A DNA stretch of 12,701 nucleotides from NCBI GenBank assembly GCA_002418765.1, contig DIET01000007.1, forward strand, positions 1 to 12,701, read 5' to 3'. Position numbers and translations under genes: made by a program. Source of the DNA: Peptococcaceae bacterium UBA5767. GTDB taxonomy: Bacteria > Bacillota > TC1 > UBA5767. This document shows positions 5,432 to 12,701 of this stretch, piece by piece. Positions within the stretch are counted from its first letter, which is position 1; the number at the start of each line of letters is the position of its first letter. The notes beneath the pieces were generated by a model. That model made no database searches and was not told the DNA's origin. It worked only from the letters and a program-made list of their open reading frames with translations.

Positions 5432-6607
5432 TCAATCTCGTCCAAAAAGATCGCGTGTGTATACCTTGTGAAGCACATCATCGAGGTCTTCGCTCACACG
5501 GTTGGCTACAATGATACTGGCTCTTCTTTTGAATTCATTCAAATCCTTGACGACCTCACTATGATAAAAGGTATTCTCCGCAAGCTCTGGTTCATAGACC
5601 ACAACTGGAATACCTTTGGCCTTGATGCGTTTCATAATGCCCTGCACGGAGGACTGACGAAAATTATCAGAGTGCTGTTTCATGGTCAGACGATAAATGC
5701 CTACCACCTCGGGTCCTCGGCGTAAGATCTGTTCTGCAATGTGATCCTTGCGGGTACGGTTGGCATCCACCACAGCCTTCATCATATTGTTCGGAACATC
5801 CTCATAATTGGCCAGCAATTGCTTGGTATCTTTGGGAAGGCAGTATCCACCATAGCCAAAGGAAGGGTTGTTATAATACGCTCCAATACGCTGGTCCAGA
5901 CAAACACCTTCGATGATCTGTCTGCTGTTCAGTCCTCGTACCTCGGCGTAAGTATCCAGTTCATTGAAAAAAGCAATGCGGGTGGCCAGGTAGGTGTTGG
6001 AGAACAATTTGATGGCTTCGGCCTCTGTAGAATCCGTATGCAACACAGGAACATCCTCGTTCAGAGCACCCTGCAGAAGAAGCGCCGCCACCTCTTGGCC
6101 ATAAGGACCCTGATCTCCCACAATGATGCGAGAAGGATACAGGCAATCGTGCAAGGCCTTTCCCTCCCTCAAGAATTCCGGGGAAAAAACGATGTCCTTT
6201 CGTTGCCACATTTGTCTCAGATGCTGGGTATAGCCCACCGGCACCGTGCTTTTGATGACCACCAAAGCCTCCGGATTGATCGCAGACAACTGTGACATCA
6301 CCTGTTCTAGGCTGGTGGTATCGAAATGATTTCGTTCAGGATCATAGTCTGTGGGTGTGGCGATAATCACCAGATCCGCTCCGGCATAGGCCTCCTTGGG
6401 ATACCGTGTTGCCGTCAGACTGAGTCCTTCTTGACAGAGATACTCTTCGATATCCTTATCGATAATCGGACTTATCTTCTTTTTAAGGAGCTGCACCTTT
6501 TTCTCATCGATATCCAAGGCCACCACATCATGGAACCGGGCCAACATCACTGCGTTGGCAAGTCCCACATAACCAATACCTGCGACGGCAATCCTTTTTC
6601 GCCTCAT
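5432..6607 (-). CDS. ugd: UDP-glucose 6-dehydrogenase, short (E. coli Ugd-like) form
   Basis: A cytoplasmic enzyme of 391 residues that oxidises UDP-glucose twice with NAD+ to UDP-glucuronate. The N-terminal Rossmann motif is AGIGYVGL (9-16) with ALDID after it. STVPVG (120-125), SPEFLREG (142-149), Lys200 and the catalytic Cys256 in GYGGYCLPKDT are all present, so it should be active. The length fits the short class of about 388 residues. The ATG overlaps the stop of the UDP-glucuronate decarboxylase gene by 4 bases (ATGA at 6604-6607). The two enzymes act in sequence, UDP-glucose to UDP-glucuronate to UDP-xylose. A related UDP-sugar dehydrogenase specificity is possible, but the partner gene argues for UDP-glucose. 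Confidence 0.93.
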   Translation of the reverse strand: MRRKRIAVAGIGYVGLANAVMLARFHDVVALDIDEKKVQLLKKKISPIIDKDIEEYLCQEGLSLTATRYPKEAYAGADLVIIATPTDYDPERNHFDTTSLEQVMSQLSAINPEALVVIKSTVPVGYTQHLRQMWQRKDIVFSPEFLREGKALHDCLYPSRIIVGDQGPYGQEVAALLLQGALNEDVPVLHTDSTEAEAIKLFSNTYLATRIAFFNELDTYAEVRGLNSRQIIEGVCLDQRIGAYYNNPSFGYGGYCLPKDTKQLLANYEDVPNNMMKAVVDANRTRKDHIAEQILRRGPEVVGIYRLTMKQHSDNFRQSSVQGIMKRIKAKGIPVVVYEPELAENTFYHSEVVKDLNEFKRRASIIVANRVSEDLDDVLHKVYTRDLFGRD

Positions 6608-7584
6608 ATGATTTCTCCTTCATCCTGTTCTTTTCTCGTCAAACGCGCCTTTTCATAAGCAAACATCCGCTGAAGTCCCTCTTGTAATGATATTTGCGGT
6701 GCCCATCCAAGCAAATCCCTGGCTCGCTGGATGGATGGACAGCGTTTTGCGGGATCGTCTTGCCTGGCAGCGCAAAAGGTGAATTCGTTTTTTACGCCCG
6801 CCAGCTCCTGCACCATCCGGGCCAACTCCAGCATGCTGATTTCCTCAGGATTTCCCAGATTAACGGCCATACCCCTGGCTTTTGGGTTTTCCAAAAGGCG
6901 CATCAGTCCCTCCACCAAATCATCAACATAACAAAATGACCTGGTCTGCTTTCCTGTCCCATGAATCACCATAGGCTGTCCTTGCAAAGCGGACAGCATC
7001 ATATTACCTATGACCCGCCCATCATGTGGTTGCATATGAGGGCCATAAGTATTAAAAATTCTGGCGATGGTCGCTTTGACCTGATGCTTCGTATGAAAAG
7101 CATAGCACAGGCTTTCAGCCACCCGCTTGCCTTCATCATAGCAAGCCCTGGGTCCCATGGTATTGGTGTTTCCCCAATAAGATTCACATTGAGGATGCTG
7201 CTCTGGATCTCCATAAATCTCGCTGGTCGAAGCCAGTAAAAAAGAAGCCTGTTCCCTTTTGGCCAGTTCCAACAAATGCAGCGTACCCAGAAAATTGCTT
7301 TTCAAGGTATGGACCGGGTCTCGCATATACTGCACCGGCGATGCCGGACAAGCCAAATGAATGATGCGATCCACACCCACAAGACGCTCATCCTTAAGCC
7401 AGACATCGTCACTGACGTCTCCTTTTATAAATACCAAATGCTTGTGCGGCGACAGAGCAACCACATGCTCCATTGAACCAGTCAATAAATTATCCAAAAT
7501 GATAACGCGCCACCCCTGCTCCAAATATCTCTTACACAAATGATACCCAATGAAACCAGCGCCCCCGGCGATCAATATTGTCAT
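6604..7584 (-). CDS. uxs: UDP-glucuronate decarboxylase (UDP-xylose synthase)
   Basis: An extended short-chain dehydrogenase of 326 residues that oxidises UDP-glucuronate at C4, loses CO2 and reduces the 4-keto intermediate to UDP-xylose with tightly held NAD+. The NAD motif is GGAGFIG (7-13). Family-specific stretches are HLACPASPVQYMRDP, STSEIYGDP with Glu122, PRACYDEGKR with Tyr149 and Lys153, RIFNTYGP and RSFCYVDD. The ATG at 7582-7584 forms an ATGA overlap with the stop of the preceding glycosyltransferase. A longer reading to 7683 would add 33 residues unlike any SDR N-terminus, within that gene. The neighbouring aminotransferase raises the less likely option that a released 4-keto-pentose is aminated, as in the ArnA/ArnB route. 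However, the match is to true synthases rather than to ArnA. Confidence 0.92.
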   Translation of the reverse strand: MTILIAGGAGFIGYHLCKRYLEQGWRVIILDNLLTGSMEHVVALSPHKHLVFIKGDVSDDVWLKDERLVGVDRIIHLACPASPVQYMRDPVHTLKSNFLGTLHLLELAKREQASFLLASTSEIYGDPEQHPQCESYWGNTNTMGPRACYDEGKRVAESLCYAFHTKHQVKATIARIFNTYGPHMQPHDGRVIGNMMLSALQGQPMVIHGTGKQTRSFCYVDDLVEGLMRLLENPKARGMAVNLGNPEEISMLELARMVQELAGVKNEFTFCAARQDDPAKRCPSIQRARDLLGWAPQISLQEGLQRMFAYEKARLTRKEQDEGEII

Positions 7585-8603
7585 CGATATACCTTTTCCT
7601 CTCTTCTGATGAAAATGACCATGTTGTCGTAGATTTGTCCCCAAGCATAACGTATTTGAAACAAGACATGCAATAGCTGCCAATGGTCACGGGCAACCTG
7701 GTGGATCATCTTGTGCTTCTTGTGAATACTGACCATAAGAAAAGGCAGCAATCGGTCCCTGGCCATCCGGACATCATGATAAGAAGTAGAATTTCTACGC
7801 CGCGCGTTCCCCAAAGCCAACAAAAACAGCTCGGCAATCCAGGTGGCGAGATACCTGTTTTGAGGCTCTGACAAGATCTTCCCATCAAAAAACGCAACCA
7901 GACTCTTGGCGGCGCGCAGGGCATCTTCACTGAAGCGCTCATTTCTTTTTCCGGTGGTTATCGAGCCAAAACGCTTGCGATAACCATGAAAGGGCTGCGC
8001 TACATAACCAATACATTCCACAGACAAAACAGCGCGCGGTGTCAGTTCACAGTCCTCAAAATAACGTACGTTCAGGAAAGAAACCACCTGCTGCTCAAAA
8101 AAATCTTTTCGATAAAGATAAGCCCAGACGACACATTTCTTCTGATGCCTCTGGACAAACTTCGAGCTGGACATAATTTCCATGGTATAGCATTTTTCCG
8201 GCACATCAGTCAAAGAAGTGATGTTAGATCCATAGAAAAGATTCGTCTCGCCAACAACCATACTCAGGCCATAGCGCTGCGCTTCTGCTACCATGTATTT
8301 GAGTCCATGTCGCATCAAAAGATCATCCGCATCCATAAAGTACAGATAGGTGCCACGGGCTTTCTGCAGTCCCCGGTTTCTGGCCTGAGCCACACCTTGA
8401 TTGGCCTGCTGGATTAGCGTAAACCTGGCGTCCTTTATACAAAAGCGCTTGGCCAGTTCAGCACTATCGTCCGTCGATCCGTCATCAATCAAAATCACCT
8501 CGATGTCTTTGAGATCCTGCTCCTGGACAGAGTCAAGCGCCGCCTCCAAAAAATCCCGGGTATTATAAAAGGGTATGATGATGCTGACCAAGATCTTGTC
8601 CAT
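7581..8603 (-). CDS. Family 2 glycosyltransferase (GT-A fold)
   Basis: A cytoplasmic or membrane-associated inverting glycosyltransferase of 340 residues, adding a sugar from a nucleotide sugar to the lipid-linked oligosaccharide. The N-terminal GT-A core (about 5-110) shows VSIIIPFYNT, VILIDDGSTDDS (nucleotide-binding Asp pair 40-41) and YFMDADDLL with the metal-binding DxD at 91-93. The C-terminal third is basic and not distinctive. The start ATG (8601-8603) has AAGGAG 8 bases upstream and follows the keto-acid cleavage gene after 32 bases. Its stop overlaps the UDP-xylose synthase start by 4 bases, which makes it a natural candidate for the xylosyl- or glucuronosyltransferase. That is inferred from order only; donor and linkage cannot be read from the sequence. 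Confidence 0.87.
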   Translation of the reverse strand: MDKILVSIIIPFYNTRDFLEAALDSVQEQDLKDIEVILIDDGSTDDSAELAKRFCIKDARFTLIQQANQGVAQARNRGLQKARGTYLYFMDADDLLMRHGLKYMVAEAQRYGLSMVVGETNLFYGSNITSLTDVPEKCYTMEIMSSSKFVQRHQKKCVVWAYLYRKDFFEQQVVSFLNVRYFEDCELTPRAVLSVECIGYVAQPFHGYRKRFGSITTGKRNERFSEDALRAAKSLVAFFDGKILSEPQNRYLATWIAELFLLALGNARRRNSTSYHDVRMARDRLLPFLMVSIHKKHKMIHQVARDHWQLLHVLFQIRYAWGQIYDNMVIFIRREEKVYR

Positions 8604-8635
8604 GTGTGGTTCTCCTTGTGGTCATTCTTTTCGTC

Positions 8636-9496
8636 TTATAAACAGCCATACTGACCTTGTCCAGGCAAAAGCGCCATCTTCTTTCGAAAATCTTTCGAGG
8701 TCATGACCACTCTTTCATTGGCAGCCAGAATCGTATGTATTCGCCTTAACAAGTCCTGATTGGTAGCCAGCTTGGTGCGGTTCCCATCATACCAATAGTT
8801 GTCTTCCAACCCTACACGGACACCATAACCCATGGAAATAGCCAAAGAGTTCACTCTCAATTGGGCCTGACCAATGCCTCCCATAGAAAACAAGCATGGC
8901 TCTGGCAATCGCTCCACCATGAGCGCTGCATGAAGGAGGTCTGCCTGGGCGCAGGCAATGTTTCCCAAAATTAGATTGACATAAAAGGGAGGCTCAATCC
9001 ATTTTTTTCGTGCCAAATACTGAGCATAGTTGAGCATGCCGGCATCAAACGCTTCCAACTCAGGTTTGATTTTTCTGTCCTTCATCTTGCCTGCCAAGGC
9101 GATAATGGTTTCCGGGCTGTTGATGCTGGCCTGCTGATTGAAATTCAGTGAACTCAGCGTAAGACTGGCCATATCCGGTTTTGCCGGTCCATCCAGTTCA
9201 AGGACCTCCATACGGCTAGCCAGATCAATACCATAGCGACCACTGGTCGATACCCCGAGCACCAACGCAGGCGCTACCTTGCGGATGCCTTCGATAATGG
9301 CGGCATAATGCCGGCTCGAAAAGCTGGGCAGCTCCGTGACCTCGTCTCTGGCATGCAAATGCACCATGGTGATCCCTGTCTCATAGGCACTGTGGACCTC
9401 CTCAATGATTTCATTGGCCGAGATAGGGGTAAAGGGATTGTCCTTCTTGCGAGGGATCAAGCCCGTTGGCGTAAAATTAATCACCACTTCATTCAT
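8636..9496 (-). CDS. Beta-keto acid cleavage enzyme (BKACE, DUF849)
   Basis: A TIM-barrel zinc enzyme of 286 residues. The family converts a 3-keto acid plus acetyl-CoA into acetoacetate plus a new acyl-CoA; the first described member, Kce of lysine fermentation, makes 3-aminobutyryl-CoA. The Zn ligands His46 and His48 lie in MVHLHARDE at the same numbers as I recall for Kce. Arg227, Glu231 and Asp232 (RVGLEDNYW) match Kce Arg226, Glu230 and Asp231. STSGR (83-87) and EAFDAGM (148-154) are also typical. Kce uses Glu14 to hold the substrate amino group; here the segment is TPTGLIP, without an acid, so a neutral substrate is inferred. It overlaps the acyltransferase gene by 8 bases. Lysine-degradation neighbours are absent, so a role in supplying an acyl group for sugar decoration is proposed. 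Confidence 0.85.
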   Translation of the reverse strand: MNEVVINFTPTGLIPRKKDNPFTPISANEIIEEVHSAYETGITMVHLHARDEVTELPSFSSRHYAAIIEGIRKVAPALVLGVSTSGRYGIDLASRMEVLELDGPAKPDMASLTLSSLNFNQQASINSPETIIALAGKMKDRKIKPELEAFDAGMLNYAQYLARKKWIEPPFYVNLILGNIACAQADLLHAALMVERLPEPCLFSMGGIGQAQLRVNSLAISMGYGVRVGLEDNYWYDGNRTKLATNQDLLRRIHTILAANERVVMTSKDFRKKMALLPGQGQYGCL

Positions 9497-10166
9497 GTTC
9501 CACCCTCATTTCTATTCCTTTTTCCAGATGATACCCGATCAGCCGAGAAGGATTGCCCACATTTTTAGAATAAGCTTCCGTATGATGAATCACAACTGCC
9601 CCGGCACCCACCAAGCTCTCTTTGGCTACGACAGTATTGTTGATGATGGTGGCATTCATACCGATGTAACAATTGTCCCCCAACTCCACATGCCCACCCA
9701 CGCAAGCCCGGGGGGCCAGAACACAATGGCTGCCCAATTTGAAATCGTGACCTAGATACACTTGTTGCCGAATGAGGTTATTGTCTCCCATCACACCATG
9801 GATCCCCAGATGAGCTCCGGCCAAAATGACATTGTTTTCACCTTGGATTCTAGGTCCAGCATAATCTGTCGCAGGACTGACATAATTACACAAATAATAT
9901 CCTTTCTTCTTCATTCTATCAAACAATATCTGTCTTTGCCTCATGGCCTGGTAACCGGAGAAAAGCAGCAGCATATCAAATGCCGCCGGTGGATAGAGAT
10001 CTTCCACGGACCTGGCATCCACCAACGGCCAATCCATAAAATGATCTTGGCTCAAATACTCCGCATCTGCCGTAAAAGCAGCAATTTCAAGGACATCATG
10101 CGACATGGCCTCATAGGCCACCATACGGCTCAAACTGGTGGTGCCAAAAACTACAATCTTTTTCAT
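9489..10166 (-). CDS. NeuD/PglD-family sugar acyltransferase (left-handed beta-helix)
   Basis: A cytoplasmic trimer-forming acyltransferase of 225 residues, usually acetylating an amino group on a nucleotide sugar. The N-terminal Rossmann-like domain (1-95) starts MKKIVVFGTTSLSRMVAYEA. The hexapeptide-repeat coil (about 100-210) contains NNVILAGAHLGIHGVMGDNN, the probable catalytic His140 in YLGHDFKLGSH and a closing VGNPSRLIGY. It follows the aminotransferase by 49 bases and overlaps the BKACE start by 8 bases (ATGAATGA). In PglD and relatives the pair aminotransferase then acyltransferase makes an N-acyl amino sugar, so the same order is read here. O-acetylation, as in sialate NeuD, is possible, but no sialate genes are present. 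GGGAGGTG lies 12 bases before the ATG, rather far. Confidence 0.87.
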   Translation of the reverse strand: MKKIVVFGTTSLSRMVAYEAMSHDVLEIAAFTADAEYLSQDHFMDWPLVDARSVEDLYPPAAFDMLLLFSGYQAMRQRQILFDRMKKKGYYLCNYVSPATDYAGPRIQGENNVILAGAHLGIHGVMGDNNLIRQQVYLGHDFKLGSHCVLAPRACVGGHVELGDNCYIGMNATIINNTVVAKESLVGAGAVVIHHTEAYSKNVGNPSRLIGYHLEKGIEMRVEHE

Positions 10167-10215
10167 CTTGATGCATTACACCTCCCTACCATACCTCGTT
10201 TTTTCCACCAAACGC

Positions 10216-11331
10216 TCAACTCCCATATGTATTGGGTCCCAACGCTTTTTGCAAAGAATAGCATACCCAGTCTACCTCATCCAAGGTCAAGTCTCCATAA
10301 AGAGGCAATGCAAGCACCCGCTCAGACAGACTCTTGGCTATAGGTGTCGCCGCATATGACTCCTGATGATAGCAGGCAAATTCCGAGGTCAGAGGATAAA
10401 AATATTTTCGGACCAGTATCCCCTCATCTCTAAGTTTTGTAAAAACCGCATCTCTTCGGTTTTTTGTTCCCTGGACCAAGACAGGCATATAAGCGTAATT
10501 GTGCTTAGAAGACCTTCTCCTAAAAAGATCAATGCCCTGCATCGTCCTTACATTCCTTTCATACTGTTCTGCCAACACCTTGCGTTTTGCCATTTCTTGG
10601 TCCACTATGTTCAGATTACACAAGCCCATGGCCGCCTGCATCTCATTCATTTTGGCATTGGTGCCCACGGCCACAACATGCTCTTGGTCCTCTATACCAA
10701 AATTGCGCAGCAACGCCAGACGCTTTAGAACCTCATCCTCAGCACAGACTAGGGCGCCCCCTTCCAGAGTATGAAAGACTTTGGTGGCATGGAAACTGAA
10801 CATGGTGATATCTCCATAACAGGCGATACTTTTATTTTGATACTCGACGCCAAAGGCATGGGCTGCGTCATAAATGACCTTCAAGTGATAACGTTGCGCC
10901 AAACGTCCGATGGCCTCAACATCACAAACATGACCATACACATGCACCGGAAAAATCGCTACCGTGTCAGGCGTAATCAATGCCTCGATGAGAGAAGCAT
11001 CCATTGTCGCATCCTCAGGACACACGTCACAGAAAACCGGCTTCAATCCTTTTCTGACCAAGGCATGGGTCGTGGAAGAAAAAGTATATGGCGTGGTAAT
11101 GACTTCACCTTCAAGCGCCAGCGCCTCCCAGGCACACTCCAAGGCCTGGTGGCCATGGGAAAAAAGCAACAACGGTGGGCAAGAAAGATACATTTGCAGA
11201 GCTTTTTGCAATCTCTGATGTTTCGGGCCTTCGTTGGCCAGTTGGTGTGTTTCCCACAAATCTTGAATTTCTCGGAGAAAATCCTCCCAGAGAGGCAACA
11301 TGGGTTGCGTGACCGTTAGCTTCTTCATCAT
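10216..11331 (-). CDS. DegT/DnrJ/EryC1-family nucleotide-sugar aminotransferase
   Basis: A PLP-dependent sugar aminotransferase of 371 residues that puts an amino group on a keto nucleotide sugar, with glutamate as usual donor. TTPYTFSSTTHAL (79-91), VIYDAAHAFG with Asp155 and FSFHATKVFHTLEGG with Schiff-base Lys184 are visible, as is RKYFYPLTS near the C-terminus. The FHATKVF and KYFYPL forms recall the VioA/DesI branch, which makes 4-amino-4,6-dideoxy sugars from dTDP-4-keto-6-deoxyglucose. No RmlA or RmlB is in the window, so the keto sugar must come from elsewhere. The ATG at 11329-11331 overlaps the upstream glycosyltransferase stop by 4 bases; a second ATG follows directly. Position (C3 or C4) and sugar are not settled. 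Confidence 0.9.
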   Translation of the reverse strand: MMKKLTVTQPMLPLWEDFLREIQDLWETHQLANEGPKHQRLQKALQMYLSCPPLLLFSHGHQALECAWEALALEGEVITTPYTFSSTTHALVRKGLKPVFCDVCPEDATMDASLIEALITPDTVAIFPVHVYGHVCDVEAIGRLAQRYHLKVIYDAAHAFGVEYQNKSIACYGDITMFSFHATKVFHTLEGGALVCAEDEVLKRLALLRNFGIEDQEHVVAVGTNAKMNEMQAAMGLCNLNIVDQEMAKRKVLAEQYERNVRTMQGIDLFRRRSSKHNYAYMPVLVQGTKNRRDAVFTKLRDEGILVRKYFYPLTSEFACYHQESYAATPIAKSLSERVLALPLYGDLTLDEVDWVCYSLQKALGPNTYGS

Positions 11332-12314
11332 TTTTTTTCACCTCGGTGGTTTTCTCCCCTACGATAAACCCAGTGCATGAAAGTAGCATACGCCCTCAGG
11401 CCTCTGTACTTACAAAAGACGGTGGCGGTCTTCTTGATGCTTTGGTGAGTACGCCACTTTTTCCACTGCTTCCACAATGCGCTTACGCCTCTTGTTTCCA
11501 AAAGAAGTATCGTTCTGTCGATCTTATCACAGACCTCACCAATCACCTCATTAAAGACGAACTGAGTGTCTTGGTTAAAAGATTGGTACAAATCCCTATC
11601 TTTTTGCAGCATAGCCATCTTTTTTAAGAGAATATCTGGTCCCGTATACAGGTTTCTAGTCCAGGAATGCCTGGCACCCAAACGATATGCGGACATAACC
11701 TCATCCATATAATATACTTCCCCATGACATACGGCCAATAGATCCTGTGCCATATCGCCTACATGCGCCTTCATGTACCACGCAGGGATGACATCAAAGA
11801 CCTCCCTGCGCAAAACCTTGCTTTGGGTAGGGATTCCTCCACCAGCCAGTCTTACGATATCCTCGGCTTGACAAACCTGGCTTTCTAAAAAGGGTCTGAT
11901 GCGAAAGCAAAGACTGTGCTTTTTTTCTGTCACCACCTTGGCTGCATGAAAGCACATGGAGCAGCCAGGATGCTGCCGCATGAAATCAATCTGCTTTTGC
12001 AGCTTTCCTTCATCCGTCCAATAATCGTCGCCCTCGCACAAAGCAATATAAGCCCCTTTGGCTTTTCGAATCAGTTGCAGAAGATTTTCTTTGCCCTGAA
12101 GATTGGTTTGCCGATGCTCGACATGAATCAAATCCGGATATGCTTTCTGATAGAGGTCCAGCACTTCTCCCGTCCCATCCTCGCTGCAGTCATTGCCCAC
12201 GAGCACTTCAAATGGAAACGTCGTATTTTGCCTGACAAAACTCTCCAAGGCATCCTGGATCAACGATTCCTGGTTGTAGGTGGTGCAGCAAATACTGACC
12301 CATGGCTGTTCCAT
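11328..12314 (-). CDS. Family 2 glycosyltransferase, first gene of the operon
   Basis: An inverting glycosyltransferase of 328 residues. The GT-A core (1-110) shows VSICCTTYNQESLIQDALES, VLVGNDCSEDGT (Asp42) and ALCEGDDYWTDEGKLQKQ with the DD pair at 96-97. The EGDDYWT form is common in capsule and O-antigen transferases. The C-terminal part ends in a basic, aromatic segment (about 285-328), possibly for membrane contact. The ATG at 12314 follows AGGAAAGGA by about 10 bases. It is the first gene of the leftward operon, facing the DJ-1 family gene. It ends in an ATGA overlap with the aminotransferase, so it may transfer the amino sugar made by the next two genes; this is inferred from order only. 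Confidence 0.87.
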   Translation of the reverse strand: MEQPWVSICCTTYNQESLIQDALESFVRQNTTFPFEVLVGNDCSEDGTGEVLDLYQKAYPDLIHVEHRQTNLQGKENLLQLIRKAKGAYIALCEGDDYWTDEGKLQKQIDFMRQHPGCSMCFHAAKVVTEKKHSLCFRIRPFLESQVCQAEDIVRLAGGGIPTQSKVLRREVFDVIPAWYMKAHVGDMAQDLLAVCHGEVYYMDEVMSAYRLGARHSWTRNLYTGPDILLKKMAMLQKDRDLYQSFNQDTQFVFNEVIGEVCDKIDRTILLLETRGVSALWKQWKKWRTHQSIKKTATVFCKYRGLRAYATFMHWVYRRGENHRGEKK

Positions 12315-12362
12315 CCTTTCACGATCCTTTCCTAAATGTTTCTTTCTTCATGCCCCTGGCCC

Positions 12363-12400
12363 TTGGCGTCTAAAAAACCAATGATTTGTCATTGCGCCAA
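12363..12400. promoter_or_regulatory. Nested palindrome in the divergent intergenic region
   Basis: Perfect arms CAATGA and TCATTG (12379-12384, 12389-12394) lie inside TTGGCG and CGCCAA (12363-12368, 12395-12400). On the minus strand the inner stem is followed by GG and six T residues, a terminator-like layout about 60 bases upstream of the first glycosyltransferase. It also overlaps the -35 of the rightward promoter candidate. It could be an operator shared by both directions or a weak attenuator for the polysaccharide operon. The inner stem is AT-rich, so strong termination is unlikely. Confidence 0.4.
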
Positions 12401-12420
12401 TCTGCCTATTGTTCTATCAT
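12392..12420 (+). promoter_or_regulatory. Candidate promoter of the DJ-1 family gene
   Basis: TTGCGC (12392-12397) and TATCAT (12415-12420; 5 of 6 to consensus) are separated by 17 bases. The start would be near 12427, giving a leader of about 28 bases that holds the AGGAGGT ribosome site (12442-12448). The -35 matches at only 3 of 6 positions. Confidence 0.4.
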
Positions 12421-12454
12421 CAGAGTATGAACAAGATAAAAAGGAGGTATTCCC

Positions 12455-12701
12455 ATGATCCATGTTCTCTTGGCTCCTGGATTTGAAGAAATCGAAGCCG
12501 TTACCCCGATTGATGTATTGCGCAGAGCAAAACTGGATGTATGTGTGGTGGCTGTCACCAGGGATGGTCAACAAACCCATGTCAATGGAGCTCATGGTCT
12601 TAAAATCCAATGCGACCAACACATAGATGAGGTCGATCTTTTCTCATCATCCCTGATCATTCTTCCCGGCGGCATGCCCGGCACCACACATCTGGGTGAA
12701 C
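12455..12701 (+). CDS. DJ-1/PfpI-family protein, N-terminal part
   Basis: The first 82 codons of a DJ-1 superfamily protein (DJ-1/ThiJ/YajL group), cut by the right edge. It starts MIHVLLAPGFEEIEAVTPID, where Glu14 aligns with the conserved Glu18 of human DJ-1. It continues through the second strand (CVVAVTRDG) to LIILPGGMPGTTHL, the strand and loop that precede the nucleophile elbow. The catalytic Cys would lie just beyond the window. Members act as glyoxalase/deglycase-like or redox-sensing proteins; the exact activity cannot be assigned. The start ATG at 12455 has AAGGAGGT 7 bases upstream, the strongest ribosome site in the window. It diverges from the polysaccharide operon and has no evident functional link to it. 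Confidence 0.9.
   Translation, partial: MIHVLLAPGFEEIEAVTPIDVLRRAKLDVCVVAVTRDGQQTHVNGAHGLKIQCDQHIDEVDLFSSSLIILPGGMPGTTHLGE

Noticed and set aside
7585..7683. N-terminal extension of the UDP-xylose synthase
   Set aside because: The ATGA overlap start at 7584 places the NAD motif at residues 7-13 as expected; the extension lies inside the preceding glycosyltransferase gene.
9762..10343. Plus-strand open frame of 193 codons
   Set aside because: It lies opposite the acyltransferase and the end of the aminotransferase, which both carry clear catalytic motifs; its protein looks random.
10771..11319. Plus-strand open frame of 182 codons
   Set aside because: It is antisense to the aminotransferase N-terminal half, with no recognisable domain.
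12389..12622. Minus-strand open frame of 77 codons near the right edge
   Set aside because: It runs antisense across the DJ-1 family gene, which has a strong ribosome site and conserved motifs.
1..12701. tRNA or rRNA genes, CRISPR arrays, prophage attachment sites
   Set aside because: No cloverleaf, rRNA core sequence, regularly spaced repeats or integrase was seen on either strand.

Overview
The window reads as Firmicutes-like DNA, most likely from a clostridial relative. The basis is mid-range GC judged by eye, AGGAGG-type ribosome sites, a sigma-A-like promoter vocabulary, an intrinsic terminator with a T7 tail, an IS608-like element and an FCD-type GntR regulator. No species can be assigned from the sequence alone. 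Nearly everything lies on the minus strand, so the genes below are given in transcription order, from high to low coordinates.

Right edge (12315-12701): a DJ-1/PfpI-family gene runs rightward off the window. It diverges from the minus-strand operon across a 140-base spacer that holds a nested palindrome and a candidate promoter.

Polysaccharide operon (12314 down to 3974): family 2 glycosyltransferase, DegT/DnrJ/EryC1 sugar aminotransferase, NeuD/PglD-type left-handed beta-helix acyltransferase, beta-keto acid cleavage enzyme (BKACE, DUF849), second family 2 glycosyltransferase, UDP-glucuronate decarboxylase (UDP-xylose synthase), UDP-glucose dehydrogenase, and a WbaP/EpsE-type polyprenyl-phosphate sugar-phosphate transferase. 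Several junctions are ATGA or short overlaps, so the genes are translationally coupled. Together they indicate a surface or exopolysaccharide repeat unit. One branch makes UDP-glucuronate and UDP-xylose. The other makes an N-acylated amino sugar, and the BKACE enzyme may supply an unusual acyl-CoA for it. No flippase, polymerase or chain-length regulator is in the window.

Tail of the operon (3912 down to 1316): three overlapping genes of a different character. They encode an ABC-ATPase-like protein that has lost every catalytic motif, a GntR/FCD regulator, and an NCS1 (CodB-like) permease. The two junctions overlap by 8 and 14 bases, so the three probably act as one sensing and uptake module.

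Intergenic region (950-1315): this holds a nested inverted repeat, then what looks like a small independent transcription unit. That unit has a promoter with a 17-base spacer, an 8+8 palindrome over its -35, five predicted hairpins in about 150 nt, and a strong intrinsic terminator at 963-994. It is the best candidate here for an undescribed RNA.

Left edge (1-949): the left end of an IS200/IS605-family element resembling IS608. It has a TTAC target, an AAAG guide and the bulged CCCC/GGGG hairpin. Its tnpA is frameshifted by an exact 11-bp tandem duplication just before the HUH motif. Its tnpB runs off the left edge.
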